From positions 1-55,656 of the forward strand of contig NZ_MZMV01000047.1 of assembly GCF_002210435.1 (NCBI RefSeq): a stretch of DNA of 55,656 bases. Direction: 5' to 3'. The number at the start of each line of letters is the position of its first letter. Positions within the stretch are counted from its first letter, which is position 1. The DNA is from Micromonospora wenchangensis (GTDB lineage Bacteria > Actinomycetota > Actinomycetes > Mycobacteriales > Micromonosporaceae). Made by a program: the position numbers and the translations under genes. The notes below the pieces were generated by a model. That model saw only the letters and a list, made by a program, of their open reading frames with translations, was not told where the DNA came from and did not search any database. Positions 41,664-50,269 of this stretch are shown here, piece by piece.

Positions 41664-42613
41664 TGCCGGGCAGCCGGCGGCCCGGCCGCTCCGCCCGACG
41701 GGACCACCGCCCGTTGCAGATCGTCGCGGTCGCCGCGGTGCTCACCGGTCTCGTGCTCGTCTCGCTGCGGCTGCTCCCCGGCTCACCGATGGAGTCCACC
41801 GCCGCCTCACGCTGGGGTGACGCGTCCACCGAGTCCCGGTCCACCGGGTCGGCGGTCGACCGCCGCAGCCGGCCGACCCCGGCACCGTCGCCGACCCCCT
41901 CGCTCACCCCGCTGCCCTTCGCGGACCGGGACCTCGACCTCGACATCAAGGGCTGGTACGCCTGGAGCGTCCTGGACCGCCGCACCGGCGCGATCATCGG
42001 CTCGGACAACATGGCCGAGACCAGCACCACCGCCTCGCTGATCAAGTCGTGGATCGTCGCCGACTACCTGCGCCGGGCGGCCGAGGACGGGCAGACCCCG
42101 AGCGACGCCAAGCTCGCCGACGCCACCCGGATCATCCGGGACAGCGACAACACCCGGGCCGAGCAGTTCTACAACGGGGTCGGCCGGTCCGCCTCGATCA
42201 AGCGGCTGATCTCGCTGTGCAAGCTCACCGACAGCAGCGTGGCCGCCGACGGTGGCTGGAGCCGGACCAACCTCTCCCCCCGCGACGCCGCCCGGCTCGG
42301 CAACTGCATCGCCGACGGTCGCGCCGCCGGCCCCAAGTGGACCAAGTGGCTGCTCAACGAGATGAGGCTGGTCCGGGGATCGGGTGACTTCGGCATCCGC
42401 AAGGCGTTCCCGGCGGCCCAGCAGAAGAAGATCGCCATCAAGAACGGCTGGATCGACCGGACCCGCGAGCAGGAGATGCACATCAACTGCCTGGCCATCG
42501 GCGACACCTGGACGATGGGCGTGATGGTCCGCTACCCGATCAACCTGGGCTACGAGTACGGCATGAAGAACTGCCAGAAGATCACCGAAGCCCTCATCGG
42601 CCCCACCACCTGA
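41663..42613 (+). CDS. Secreted or membrane-anchored serine hydrolase, paralog of the preceding gene
   Basis: 316 residues from ATG 41663, overlapping the previous stop by one base. Basic N terminus, one hydrophobic segment (about residues 19-37), a Pro/Ser/Thr linker, then the same domain: S-L-I-K (Ser125-Lys128), S-D-N (161-163) and IAIKNGW. The two proteins share long stretches (LSPRDAARLGNCIADGRAAGPKWTKW, in part). Here the SDN motif is canonical, unlike in the first copy. Substrate unknown. Confidence 0.8.
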   Translation: MPGSRRPGRSARRDHRPLQIVAVAAVLTGLVLVSLRLLPGSPMESTAASRWGDASTESRSTGSAVDRRSRPTPAPSPTPSLTPLPFADRDLDLDIKGWYAWSVLDRRTGAIIGSDNMAETSTTASLIKSWIVADYLRRAAEDGQTPSDAKLADATRIIRDSDNTRAEQFYNGVGRSASIKRLISLCKLTDSSVAADGGWSRTNLSPRDAARLGNCIADGRAAGPKWTKWLLNEMRLVRGSGDFGIRKAFPAAQQKKIAIKNGWIDRTREQEMHINCLAIGDTWTMGVMVRYPINLGYEYGMKNCQKITEALIGPTT

Positions 42614-42642
42614 CCGGGCCGGTCCGGAGCCGGGCCGGCGGG

Positions 42643-43494
42643 TCAGCCGGCGAAGAACTCCGGGCCGCCCTCGGGCAGGGCGGGGGCCTCGCCGGTCGCC
42701 GCCGCCCGCCTGGCGAACTCGCGCAGGCCGGCGACCTGCCGCCCGCCCAGCGAGAAGTCGAGGGCGCGGAAGTACGTGGCCAGGGTCGCCGCGTCGAACG
42801 GCTCCCAGCGGGCCGCCGCCGCAGCCACCTGGTCCAGCTCGGCCAGGCACAGGTCACGGGAGCGCAGGAACGCCTCGTGCACCTCTTTGACCAGGCCCGG
42901 GTGCGCGGCGGCGAAGTCCCGGCGGACCGCCCAGACGGCGAACACCATCGGCAGCCCGGTCCACTCCCGCCACGCCTGGCCCAGGTCGGTCACCGCCAGC
43001 CCCCGACCCGGCGCCTCGTAGAGGGCGCGCAGCGCCACGTCCCCGATCAGCACCCCGGCGTCGGCCTCCAGCAGCATCTGGGTCAGATCCGGCGGGCAGC
43101 GGAAGTACTCCGGGTGGACGCCGTACCGGTCGGCGAGTAGGAGCTGCGCCAGCAGCACCCCGGTCCGCGACGTCGAGCCGAGCGCGACCCGGCGGCCGTC
43201 CAGCTCGGCCAGCGGCCGGGTGGAGACCACGTTGACCGAGAGCACCGGGCCGTCGCTGCCCACCGCCAGGTCCGGCAGGAGCAGCAGCTCGTCGGCGTGC
43301 CGCAGGTACTCCACCTGGGAGATCGGGCCGATGTCCAGGTCACCGGCGACCAACGCCGCGCTGAGCCGGTCCGGCGAGTCCTTGTGCAGGTCGACGTCGA
43401 GCAGCGCGCCGGAACGCATCAGGCCCCAGTAGATCGGCAGGCAGTTCAGGAACTGGATGTGCCCGACCCGGGGACGTGCCACGCGCTCAACCAT
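42643..43494 (-). CDS. mqnA: Chorismate dehydratase, futalosine menaquinone pathway
   Basis: 283 residues from ATG 43494. A periplasmic-binding-protein-like fold typical of MqnA: VGHIQFLNCLPIYWGL at the start, DIGPISQVEYLRH, LGSTSRTGVLLAQLLL, and GLPMVFAVWAVRRDF. MqnA removes water from chorismate to give 3-[(1-carboxyvinyl)oxy]benzoate, the first step of the futalosine route. Convergent with the serine hydrolase genes. MqnB, MqnD and MqnE genes are not in the window. Confidence 0.93.
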   Translation of the reverse strand: MVERVARPRVGHIQFLNCLPIYWGLMRSGALLDVDLHKDSPDRLSAALVAGDLDIGPISQVEYLRHADELLLLPDLAVGSDGPVLSVNVVSTRPLAELDGRRVALGSTSRTGVLLAQLLLADRYGVHPEYFRCPPDLTQMLLEADAGVLIGDVALRALYEAPGRGLAVTDLGQAWREWTGLPMVFAVWAVRRDFAAAHPGLVKEVHEAFLRSRDLCLAELDQVAAAAARWEPFDAATLATYFRALDFSLGGRQVAGLREFARRAAATGEAPALPEGGPEFFAG

Positions 43495-43609
43495 GCCCCG
43501 ACCGTATCCCCGCCGGCCCGTACCGGCTCACCGGGAGGCCCGGACAGTGGCCAACCCCGCACCGCCGCACTCCGGCCCGGCAGGGCAGCCGGACCCAGCG
43601 GTAATTCGG

Positions 43610-43637
43610 TTGCCGGGCCGGCCGGCGGTAGTAGGCT
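43610..43637 (+). promoter_or_regulatory. Candidate promoter of helD
   Basis: TTGCCG (43610-43615) and TAGGCT (43632-43637) are 16 bases apart, close to the actinobacterial housekeeping pattern. They lie about 110 bases before the helD start. Not tested. Confidence 0.4.
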
Positions 43638-43749
43638 ACTTTGTCCCGCCCGACGGCCGAGGTGTGTAGCACCGTAGCGGACGTCCCCGCGCCGACCACG
43701 GGTCGGAAACGCGAGCGGCAGTGTTCTTCCCGTGTCGAGGAGTACGAGG

Positions 43750-45873
43750 ATGACCCTGCACGCCCCCGAACAGTCCCTGGACGACGAGCTCGCCGCCGAG
43801 CGGGCCGACCTGGCAACCTCCCGGCAGGCGCTACGACGGATGCGCGACCGCGCCGAGTCGCTCTTCGCCACCGGTGACAAGGTCGCCGGGGACGCGTACA
43901 CCGCCGAGCAGCTCGGCCGGCACCTGGCCCGGCGGGTCGCCGAGCTGGCCGACGACCCCACCACCGCGCTCTTCTTCGGCCGCCTGGACTTCGGCCCCAC
44001 CGACCCGGAGCACGCCGGCCGGGGCTACCACGTCGGCCGGCGGCACGTCACCGACGACCGGGGCGAGCCGCTGGTGCTGGACTGGCGGGCCCCGGTCTCC
44101 CGCTCGTTCTACCGGGCCAGCGCCCGGGACCCGCAGGGCATCGCGGTACGACGGCGGTTCGGGTTCAACGCCGGGGCGCTGACCAGCTTCGAGGACGAGC
44201 ACCTGGACCGGGGTGAGGAACTGGGCACGGCCAGCCGCATCCTCACCGCCGAGATCGAACGCCCCCGGGTCGGGCCGATGCGGGACATCGTCGCCACCAT
44301 CCAGCCCGAGCAGGACGAGCTGGTCCGGGCGGACCTGGCCGACTCGATCTGCGTCCAGGGCGCGCCGGGCACCGGCAAGACGGCGGTCGGGCTGCACCGC
44401 GCCGCGTACCTGCTCTATCTGCACCGGGAACGGCTGCGCCGGGCCGGGGTGCTGATCGTCGGCCCGAACCGGGCGTTCCTGTCGTACATCGCGGCGGTGC
44501 TGCCCGCCCTCGGCGAGGTCGAGGTGGCCCAGGCCACCGTGGAGGACCTGGTCGCCCGGGTGCCCGTCCGCGCGGTCGACGATCCGGCGGTCGCCGCCCT
44601 CAAGCACGATCCCCGGATGGCCGGGGTGCTGCGGCGGGCGGCGGACCAGCTGATCACCGCGCCGACCGAGCCGATCATGGTGTCGGACGGGTCGTTCCGC
44701 TGGCGGATCGGGCTGGACCCGCTGCACCGGGTGATCGAGGAGACCCGGCGGGAGGGCCTGCCGTACGACACCGGGCGGGAGCGGGTCCGGGCCCGGGTGG
44801 TCGGGTTGCTGCAACGGCAGGCCGAGGCCCGCCGGGCCGAGTCGCCGGGCGACGCCTGGCTGCGCCGGATGGGCAGGGCCCGCCCGGTGATCGCCTTCCT
44901 CGACGCGGCCTGGCCGGCGCTCACCCCGGAGGGCCTGGTGCACGCGGTGCTGGGCGACCCGGCCGTCCTGGCCGCCGCCGCCGACGGCCTGCTCACCGCC
45001 GACGAGCAGGCCCTGCTGCGCGGCGAGGCGACCCCCGCCGGCCCGACCGGCACCGGGCCGGTGAGGAGCCGGTCGGGCGCGGCGGGCACGAAGCTCGGCC
45101 GGACGCCGAAGGCGACCCGGTGGACGGCCGCCGACACGGTGCTGATCGACGAGGCGGCCGGGCTGATCGAACGGCCCGCCGGCTTCGGGCACGTCGTCGT
45201 GGACGAGGCGCAGGATCTGTCGCCGATGCAGTGCCGGGCCATCGCCAGGCGCAGCGAGCACGGTTCGATCACCCTGCTCGGCGACCTGGCCCAGGGCACC
45301 GCGCCGTGGGCGGCGAGTGACTGGCGCGAGTCCCTGGCCCACCTGGGCAAGCCGGAGGCGGTGGTGGTGCCGTTGAGCGTCGGGTTCCGGGTGCCCGCCG
45401 CGGTGGTCGCGTTCGCCAACCGGCTGCTGCCGGCGCTGGCGGTCGACGTACCGCCGGCGGTGTCGCTGCGCCGCGACGGCGCGCTCGACGTGCGTACCGT
45501 GACCGACCTGACGGCGGCGACGGTGGCCGAGGTGCGCGCGGCGCTCGGGCACGACGGTTCGGTCGGGGTGATCGCCGCCGACGACGCGGTGGAGGGGCTG
45601 CGGGCGGCGCTGGCCGACGCCGGGGTGCCGACCGCGACCGCCGACGACGTGGCGGCCTCGGCGCGGGTCACCGTGGTCCCCGCGACCCTGGTCAAGGGGC
45701 TGGAGTACGACCAGGTGGTGGTGGTCGAGCCGGCCGCGATCGTGGCCGCCGAGCCGCGTGGCCTGCACCGCCTCTACGTGGCGTTGACCCGGGCGGTGTC
45801 CCGGTTGTCGGTGCTGCACACCGCCCCGCTGCCCGCCCCGCTGGCCGATCCGGCGGACGGCCCGACGGCCTGA
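43750..45873 (+). CDS. helD: HelD-type UvrD-like ATPase, RNA polymerase recycling factor
   Basis: 707 residues from ATG 43750, seven bases after GAGGAG. N-terminal coiled coil (residues ~5-45), Walker A GAPGTGKTA (~204-212), a large insertion, Walker B VVVDEAQDLSPMQ (~482) and a C-terminal motif LHRLYVALTRAVSRLSVLH. In mycobacteria and Streptomyces such HelD proteins bind RNA polymerase and release it from stalled complexes; some (HelR) protect against rifampicin. I see no rifamycin-associated palindrome upstream, so a general recycling role is favoured. Confidence 0.85.
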   Translation: MTLHAPEQSLDDELAAERADLATSRQALRRMRDRAESLFATGDKVAGDAYTAEQLGRHLARRVAELADDPTTALFFGRLDFGPTDPEHAGRGYHVGRRHVTDDRGEPLVLDWRAPVSRSFYRASARDPQGIAVRRRFGFNAGALTSFEDEHLDRGEELGTASRILTAEIERPRVGPMRDIVATIQPEQDELVRADLADSICVQGAPGTGKTAVGLHRAAYLLYLHRERLRRAGVLIVGPNRAFLSYIAAVLPALGEVEVAQATVEDLVARVPVRAVDDPAVAALKHDPRMAGVLRRAADQLITAPTEPIMVSDGSFRWRIGLDPLHRVIEETRREGLPYDTGRERVRARVVGLLQRQAEARRAESPGDAWLRRMGRARPVIAFLDAAWPALTPEGLVHAVLGDPAVLAAAADGLLTADEQALLRGEATPAGPTGTGPVRSRSGAAGTKLGRTPKATRWTAADTVLIDEAAGLIERPAGFGHVVVDEAQDLSPMQCRAIARRSEHGSITLLGDLAQGTAPWAASDWRESLAHLGKPEAVVVPLSVGFRVPAAVVAFANRLLPALAVDVPPAVSLRRDGALDVRTVTDLTAATVAEVRAALGHDGSVGVIAADDAVEGLRAALADAGVPTATADDVAASARVTVVPATLVKGLEYDQVVVVEPAAIVAAEPRGLHRLYVALTRAVSRLSVLHTAPLPAPLADPADGPTA

Positions 45874-45980
45874 CCGCACCTGACCGCCGGCCGGCCCACC
45901 GCACGCCGCCGGCCGCCCCACCGCACGCCGCTGGCCCGAGCCCCGCTGTCCGGTGGCCGACCCGGACGGCCGACGGCTCG

Positions 45981-45997
45981 ACTTTGTGTTTTAAAGT
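45981..45997 (+). promoter_or_regulatory. Palindromic site overlapping the ABC exporter operon start
   Basis: ACTTT and AAAGT arms around seven bases, eight bases before the ATG of the first gene, in an AT-rich island (TTTTAAAG). A further half-site, AGTTTGC, follows. Likely operator for the winged-helix regulator encoded by the second gene. Confidence 0.45.
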
Positions 45998-46004
45998 AGT
46001 TTGC

Positions 46005-46631
46005 ATGACCCCCGAAGACGACGCCCCGATCGACGCCGCCGCCGCGATGCGGCTGATCCACGAGCAACAGGCCAGCACCGTGCGCGGGCTGGAACCCGAC
46101 CCCCGGGTGCACTACTGGCCATGGGGATTCGCCTGGCTGATCGGCTTCGGGGTCTACTTCCTGCGGTTCTCCCCCGACGGCCGCACCATCGTCGCGATGC
46201 CCGCCTGGCTGCCGCTGACCGTGCTCTTCGTGCTGCTCGTCGCCGCCGCAGTGGTCTTCGGGGTGGGCAGCGCCCGCGCCTACCGGCACGTCGCCGGCGA
46301 GTCGGCCCGGCGCGGCAGGTGGTACGGCACGGCGTGGGGCCTCGGGTTCTTCGGCCTGTCCGTGGTCATCGGCCGGGTCACCGACAGCCTGCCGCCCGAG
46401 CTCGCCGGGCTGCTCTGGTCGGCGCTGTCGGTCGGGCTCACCGGTGCCCTGCACATGGCCGGCGGCGCGATCTGGCTCGACCGCACCCTGTACCGCCTCG
46501 GCGTCTGGCTCACCGCCGTCAACATCGTCGGCGTCATCGCCGGCCCCGGCTGGCACGCCCTGGTGGTGTCGGTGGCCGGCGGCGGCGGACTGCTGGTGGC
46601 CGGCGCGCTCGCCCGGCGGCGGCACGGATGA
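46005..46631 (+). CDS. Membrane protein of an ABC exporter operon
   Basis: 208 residues from ATG 46005. A soluble N-terminal stretch (IDAAAAMRLIHEQQASTVRGLEPDPRVHYWPWG, in part) precedes about five to six membrane helices. This arrangement recurs beside winged-helix regulators and ABC-type exporters in actinobacteria; function unknown. There is no ribosome-binding site, so it may be translated from a leaderless or very short transcript. ATGA overlap with the next gene. Confidence 0.75.
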   Translation: MTPEDDAPIDAAAAMRLIHEQQASTVRGLEPDPRVHYWPWGFAWLIGFGVYFLRFSPDGRTIVAMPAWLPLTVLFVLLVAAAVVFGVGSARAYRHVAGESARRGRWYGTAWGLGFFGLSVVIGRVTDSLPPELAGLLWSALSVGLTGALHMAGGAIWLDRTLYRLGVWLTAVNIVGVIAGPGWHALVVSVAGGGGLLVAGALARRRHG

Positions 46632-46939
46632 GCGAACTCGACCCGGTCATCCACGCCCAGGCCAGGCTGCGGGTGGTGGTCACCCTGGCCACCCTCGCCG
46701 ACGGCGACCGGATCACCTTCCCCCGCCTGCAGGAACTGCTCGCGATGACCGCCGGCAACCTCTCCGTCCACCTGCGCAAGCTGGAGGACGCCGGCTACGT
46801 CGAGATCGACAAGACCCACCGCGGACGCACCCCGACCACCCTGGTCCGGCTCAGCCGGCGCGGGCGGCGGGCGTTCGAGGAGTACACCGAGAACATCCGC
46901 GCCCTGCTCGACCCCGCCGACCCCCGGGAGCCCCGATGA
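46628..46939 (+). CDS. Winged-helix transcriptional regulator (MarR/HTH_34-like)
   Basis: 103 residues from ATG 46628. One winged-helix domain: RLRVVVTLATLADGDRITFPRLQELLAMTAGNLSVHLRKLEDAGYVEI (described in part) with the wing KTHRGRTPTTLVRLSRRGRRAFEEY. It is probably dimeric and autoregulates its operon through the ACTTT/AAAGT palindrome. Overlaps both neighbours by four bases. Confidence 0.9.
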   Translation: MSELDPVIHAQARLRVVVTLATLADGDRITFPRLQELLAMTAGNLSVHLRKLEDAGYVEIDKTHRGRTPTTLVRLSRRGRRAFEEYTENIRALLDPADPREPR

Positions 46940-47844
46940 TCCTCGCCCACGCCGACCAGGCCACCCGCCGGTACGGCGACGTCCTCGCCCTCGACCGGGC
47001 CGACCTGACCGTCTCCACCGGCGAACTCGTCGGCCTGCTCGGGCCGAACGGCGCCGGCAAGAGCACCCTGATCAACCTGCTGGTCGGGCTGCGCCGCCCC
47101 ACCGCCGGCCGGGTCGAACTCCTCGGCGGCGACCCCCGCCGGCCGGCGTCCCGGCGGCAACTCGGGGTCACCCCGCAGGAGACCGGCCTGCCCGGCACCC
47201 TCCGGGTCGGCGAGGTGGTCGACTTCGTCTCCGCGCACTACCCCGACCCGGTGCCCCGGGGCGAACTGCTCGACCGGTTCGGCCTCACCGACCAGGCACG
47301 ACGGCAGACCGGCGGGCTCTCCGGCGGGCAGCGGCGGCGGCTCGCCGTCGCGCTGGCCTTCGTCGGCCGGCCCCGGCTCGTCGTCCTCGACGAGCCGACC
47401 ACCGGGCTGGACGTCGAGGCCCGGCACACCCTGTGGGAGGCCATCCGGTCGTTCCACGCCGACGGCGGGACGGTGCTGCTCAGCAGCCACTACCTCGAGG
47501 AGGTGGAGGCGCTGGCGCAGCGGGTCGTGGTGCTCGGGCAGGGCCGGGTGCTCGCCGACGACAGCACCGACGCGATCAGGGGCATCGTCGGCGTCCGCCG
47601 GGTCAGCCTCGTCGCCGACGACCTGCCCACGCTGCCCGGGGTGGTCGCCACCGAACACACCGAGGGGCGTACCCACCTGCTCACCACCGACGCCGACCAG
47701 CTGGTCCGCGACCTGGTCACCGCCGGGGTGACGTTCCGCGAGCTGGAGGTACGCCCCACCTCGCTGGAGGAGGCGTTCCTCGCCATCACCGCCGACCCGA
47801 CCACCGCCACCGGCGCCGCCGTCGCCGCCCGACCCACCGCCTGA
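46936..47844 (+). CDS. ABC transporter ATP-binding protein (exporter type)
   Basis: 302 residues from ATG 46936. Walker A GPNGAGKST (about 35-43), signature LSGGQRRRLAVAL, Walker B LVVLDEPTTGLD and the switch His in LLSSHYLEE. Resembles multidrug/antibiotic exporter ATPases (DrrA/CcmA class). Works with the permease encoded 12 bases downstream. The C-terminal ~80 residues (RRVSLVADDL...TSLEEAFLAIT) form the usual regulatory domain. Confidence 0.93.
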   Translation: MILAHADQATRRYGDVLALDRADLTVSTGELVGLLGPNGAGKSTLINLLVGLRRPTAGRVELLGGDPRRPASRRQLGVTPQETGLPGTLRVGEVVDFVSAHYPDPVPRGELLDRFGLTDQARRQTGGLSGGQRRRLAVALAFVGRPRLVVLDEPTTGLDVEARHTLWEAIRSFHADGGTVLLSSHYLEEVEALAQRVVVLGQGRVLADDSTDAIRGIVGVRRVSLVADDLPTLPGVVATEHTEGRTHLLTTDADQLVRDLVTAGVTFRELEVRPTSLEEAFLAITADPTTATGAAVAARPTA

Positions 47845-47856
47845 GGAGTCGACGCC

Positions 47857-48594
47857 GTGCCGCTCACCCTGGTCCACGCCCGCTACCAGCTCCTGGAGAC
47901 CATCCGCATCCCCGTCGCCGTGGTCGGCAGCGCGTTCTTCCCCGCCGCCGCGATGCTCTTCTTCGTCGTCCCGTTCGCCGGGGACGACCCGACCGGCGCG
48001 ACCTACGCCACCGCCGCGATGGTCACCTTCGCGGTGATGAGCGCCAACATCTTCCAGTACGGCGTCGGCGTCGCCGAGGACCGCGACCAGCCGTGGAACC
48101 CGTACACCCGGACCCTGCCGGCCGGGCCCGGCCCCCGACTGGCCGGGCGGATCCTCGCCGGGCTGGTGCTGACGTACCTGTCGATGCTGCCCGTCGTGGT
48201 CATCGCGGCGGTCGCCACGGCCGCCCGGGTCACCCCGGTCGGGCTGCTGCTCGGCGCGGCCACCGTGGCCGTGGTGTCGGTGCCGTTCACCCTGCTGGGG
48301 CTCGCCATCGGCTACTCGCTGCCGAGCAAGGCGGCGATCGTCGTCGCGCAGGTCATCTTCTTCCCGCTGGCCTTCGGCGGCGGCCTGCTCTCCGCGCCGG
48401 GTGACGCGCCCGGCTTCATCCAGGTAATCGCCCCCTTCCTGCCCACCCGGGGCGCGGTCGAACTGATGTGGGCGGCGGTCGGCGACTGGCGGCCCGACCC
48501 GCTCGCCCTGGCCATGCTCGGGGTCTGGATCGTGCTGCTCGCCACGGTCTCCGGCTGGGCGTACCGGCGGGACGAGGGTCGCCGGTTCAGTTGA
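47857..48594 (+). CDS. ABC-2 type transporter permease
   Basis: 245 residues from GTG 47857, after GAGGAG. Six membrane helices in the ABC-2 pattern. It is the membrane partner of the ATPase encoded just upstream. Substrate unknown; lipids, peptides or drugs are possible. Last gene of the four-gene operon. Confidence 0.9.
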   Translation: MPLTLVHARYQLLETIRIPVAVVGSAFFPAAAMLFFVVPFAGDDPTGATYATAAMVTFAVMSANIFQYGVGVAEDRDQPWNPYTRTLPAGPGPRLAGRILAGLVLTYLSMLPVVVIAAVATAARVTPVGLLLGAATVAVVSVPFTLLGLAIGYSLPSKAAIVVAQVIFFPLAFGGGLLSAPGDAPGFIQVIAPFLPTRGAVELMWAAVGDWRPDPLALAMLGVWIVLLATVSGWAYRRDEGRRFS

Positions 48595-48685
48595 CCTGTA
48601 CGCCGGTTCGGCCCGGCGGCCGCCGCCCGGTGCCACGATGCCGGCAGGGCGTCGACCCGTACGCCCCCAGCCGAGAGGGGCCGAG

Positions 48686-49447
48686 GTGCGCACCGTCGCC
48701 GCGGGAACGCCCTGCTGGACCGACCTGGCGACCCCCGACCTGGACGCCGCCCGGCGGTTCTACCCGGAGCTGTTCGGCTGGACCGGCCGGATCGCGCCCG
48801 AACCCGAAGTGGCCGGCTACACCACCTTCCGCAGGGACGGCCGGGCGGTGGCGGGCGTCGGCCCACCGGCCGACCCGGGCCGGGAGCCGGTCTGGTCGAC
48901 GTACGTGGCGACCGACGACGCCGACCTGGTCACCACCCGGGTCGAGGCGGCCGGCGGGCAGGTGCTGGTCGCCCCGTTCGACGTTCTCGACGCCGGCCGG
49001 ATGGCGGTCTTCGCCGACCCGGCCGGCGCGGTGTTCAGCGTCTGGCAGCAGATGCGGATGCCCGGCGCGGAACTGCTCGACGCCCCCGGGGCGATGTGCT
49101 GGAACGAGCTGGTCAGCCCCGACCCGGAGGGCGCGAAGGTCTTCTACGAGCTGGTCTTCGGCTGGCACCCGGAGGAGCAGCCCGCCGGAGGGCCCGGCTA
49201 CACCGGCTGGCGGTGCGGGGCCCGGATCGTGGCCGGGATGCTGCCCACCCCCGACCCCGCGCGGCCGGCGTACTGGTCGGTGTTCTTCGCGGTCGCCGAC
49301 GTCGACGCGACCGCCGCCCGCGCCACCACCCTCGGCGGCACCATCCTCACCCCGCCCCGGGACACCCTGCTCGGCCGCCGGAGCACCCTGCGCGACCCCG
49401 GGGGCGCCCGGTTCTCCCTGCTGCGCCCCGTCGCCGACCCCGCCTGA
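48686..49447 (+). CDS. VOC family protein with two glyoxalase-like domains
   Basis: 253 residues from GTG 48686, five bases after GAGAGGGG; an ATG 48 bases upstream is less likely. Two repeats of the vicinal-oxygen-chelate fold, starting TPCWTDLATPDLDAARRFYPELFGW (in part) and AMCWNELVSPDPEGAKVFYELVFGW (in part). Such two-domain proteins are common in actinobacteria and mostly uncharacterised; metal ligands are only partly conserved. It is convergent with the importer genes. Confidence 0.85.
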   Translation: MRTVAAGTPCWTDLATPDLDAARRFYPELFGWTGRIAPEPEVAGYTTFRRDGRAVAGVGPPADPGREPVWSTYVATDDADLVTTRVEAAGGQVLVAPFDVLDAGRMAVFADPAGAVFSVWQQMRMPGAELLDAPGAMCWNELVSPDPEGAKVFYELVFGWHPEEQPAGGPGYTGWRCGARIVAGMLPTPDPARPAYWSVFFAVADVDATAARATTLGGTILTPPRDTLLGRRSTLRDPGGARFSLLRPVADPA

Positions 49448-49465
49448 CTACGGTGACGCCGCAGG

Positions 49466-50269
49466 TCAGTGGCGCGGCGGGCCGGGTCGGCTGGGCACCA
49501 CCAGCGGACCGTGGTCGCCGGGGACGACCCGGACCCGGGCCCGGTAGTGGCGGGACAGCAACTCCTCGGTGAGCACCTGGTCGGGCGGGCCCGCCGCGAC
49601 GACCCGGCCGTCGGCGAGCAGCACCATCCGGTCGGCGTACTCGCCGGCGACGGAGAGGTCGTGCATGGTGGCGAGCACGGTGAGGCCGTGCGTCCGGCGG
49701 AGCTGGTCGACCAGCTCCAGCACCTCCTGCTGGTGGCCGATGTCCAGCGCACTGGTCGGCTCGTCCAGCAGCAGCAGGGTGGCACCCTGGGCGAGGGCGC
49801 GGGCCAGGAACACCCGCTGCCGTTCCCCGCCGGAGAGGGTGGCCAGCTCCCGCCCGTGGAACCCGGTCAGGTCCAGCCGGTCGAGGACGTCGTGCACGAC
49901 GGCCAGGTCGGCCGCCGACTCCCGGCCCAGCGGCGCGATGTACGGGGTGCGTCCCAGCAGGACGTAGTCGAACACCGACATGCCCGCCGGCACCACCGGG
50001 GACTGCGCCACCGTCGCCACCACCCGGGCCCGCTCCCGGCGACGCAGCGCGCCGGACGGCGTACCGAAGAGGGAGACCGCGCCCGGGGCGGGCAGCAGGC
50101 CGCCGACGGCGCGCAGCAGGGTCGACTTGCCGGCGCCGTTCGGCCCGATCACGGTGACCCACTCGCCCGGGGCGACCGTCAGGTCGACGCCGGCCAGGAT
50201 CACCGCCCCACCGAGCCGTACGTGCAGCCCTCGCACCTGCACCGCCGGCACCCTCACGGGACTGCTCAC
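49466..50269 (-). CDS. btuD: ABC transporter ATP-binding protein, cobalamin import type
   Basis: 267 residues from GTG 50269, overlapping the permease stop by four bases. FecE/BtuD-type ATPase: Walker A GPNGAGKST, LSGGERQRVFLARAL, LLLLDEPTSALD and MHDLSVAGEYADR. The family handles siderophores, heme or vitamin B12; the upstream cobalamin riboswitch points to B12 or another corrinoid. Last gene of the operon. Confidence 0.85.
   Translation of the reverse strand: MSSPVRVPAVQVRGLHVRLGGAVILAGVDLTVAPGEWVTVIGPNGAGKSTLLRAVGGLLPAPGAVSLFGTPSGALRRRERARVVATVAQSPVVPAGMSVFDYVLLGRTPYIAPLGRESAADLAVVHDVLDRLDLTGFHGRELATLSGGERQRVFLARALAQGATLLLLDEPTSALDIGHQQEVLELVDQLRRTHGLTVLATMHDLSVAGEYADRMVLLADGRVVAAGPPDQVLTEELLSRHYRARVRVVPGDHGPLVVPSRPGPPRH

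Noticed and set aside
43495..43749. Rifamycin-associated element before helD
   Set aside because: No matching long palindrome found; so no claim of rifamycin resistance.
45890..45935. CCACCGCACGCCGC direct repeat after helD
   Set aside because: Two short GC-rich copies only, no structure or function suggested.
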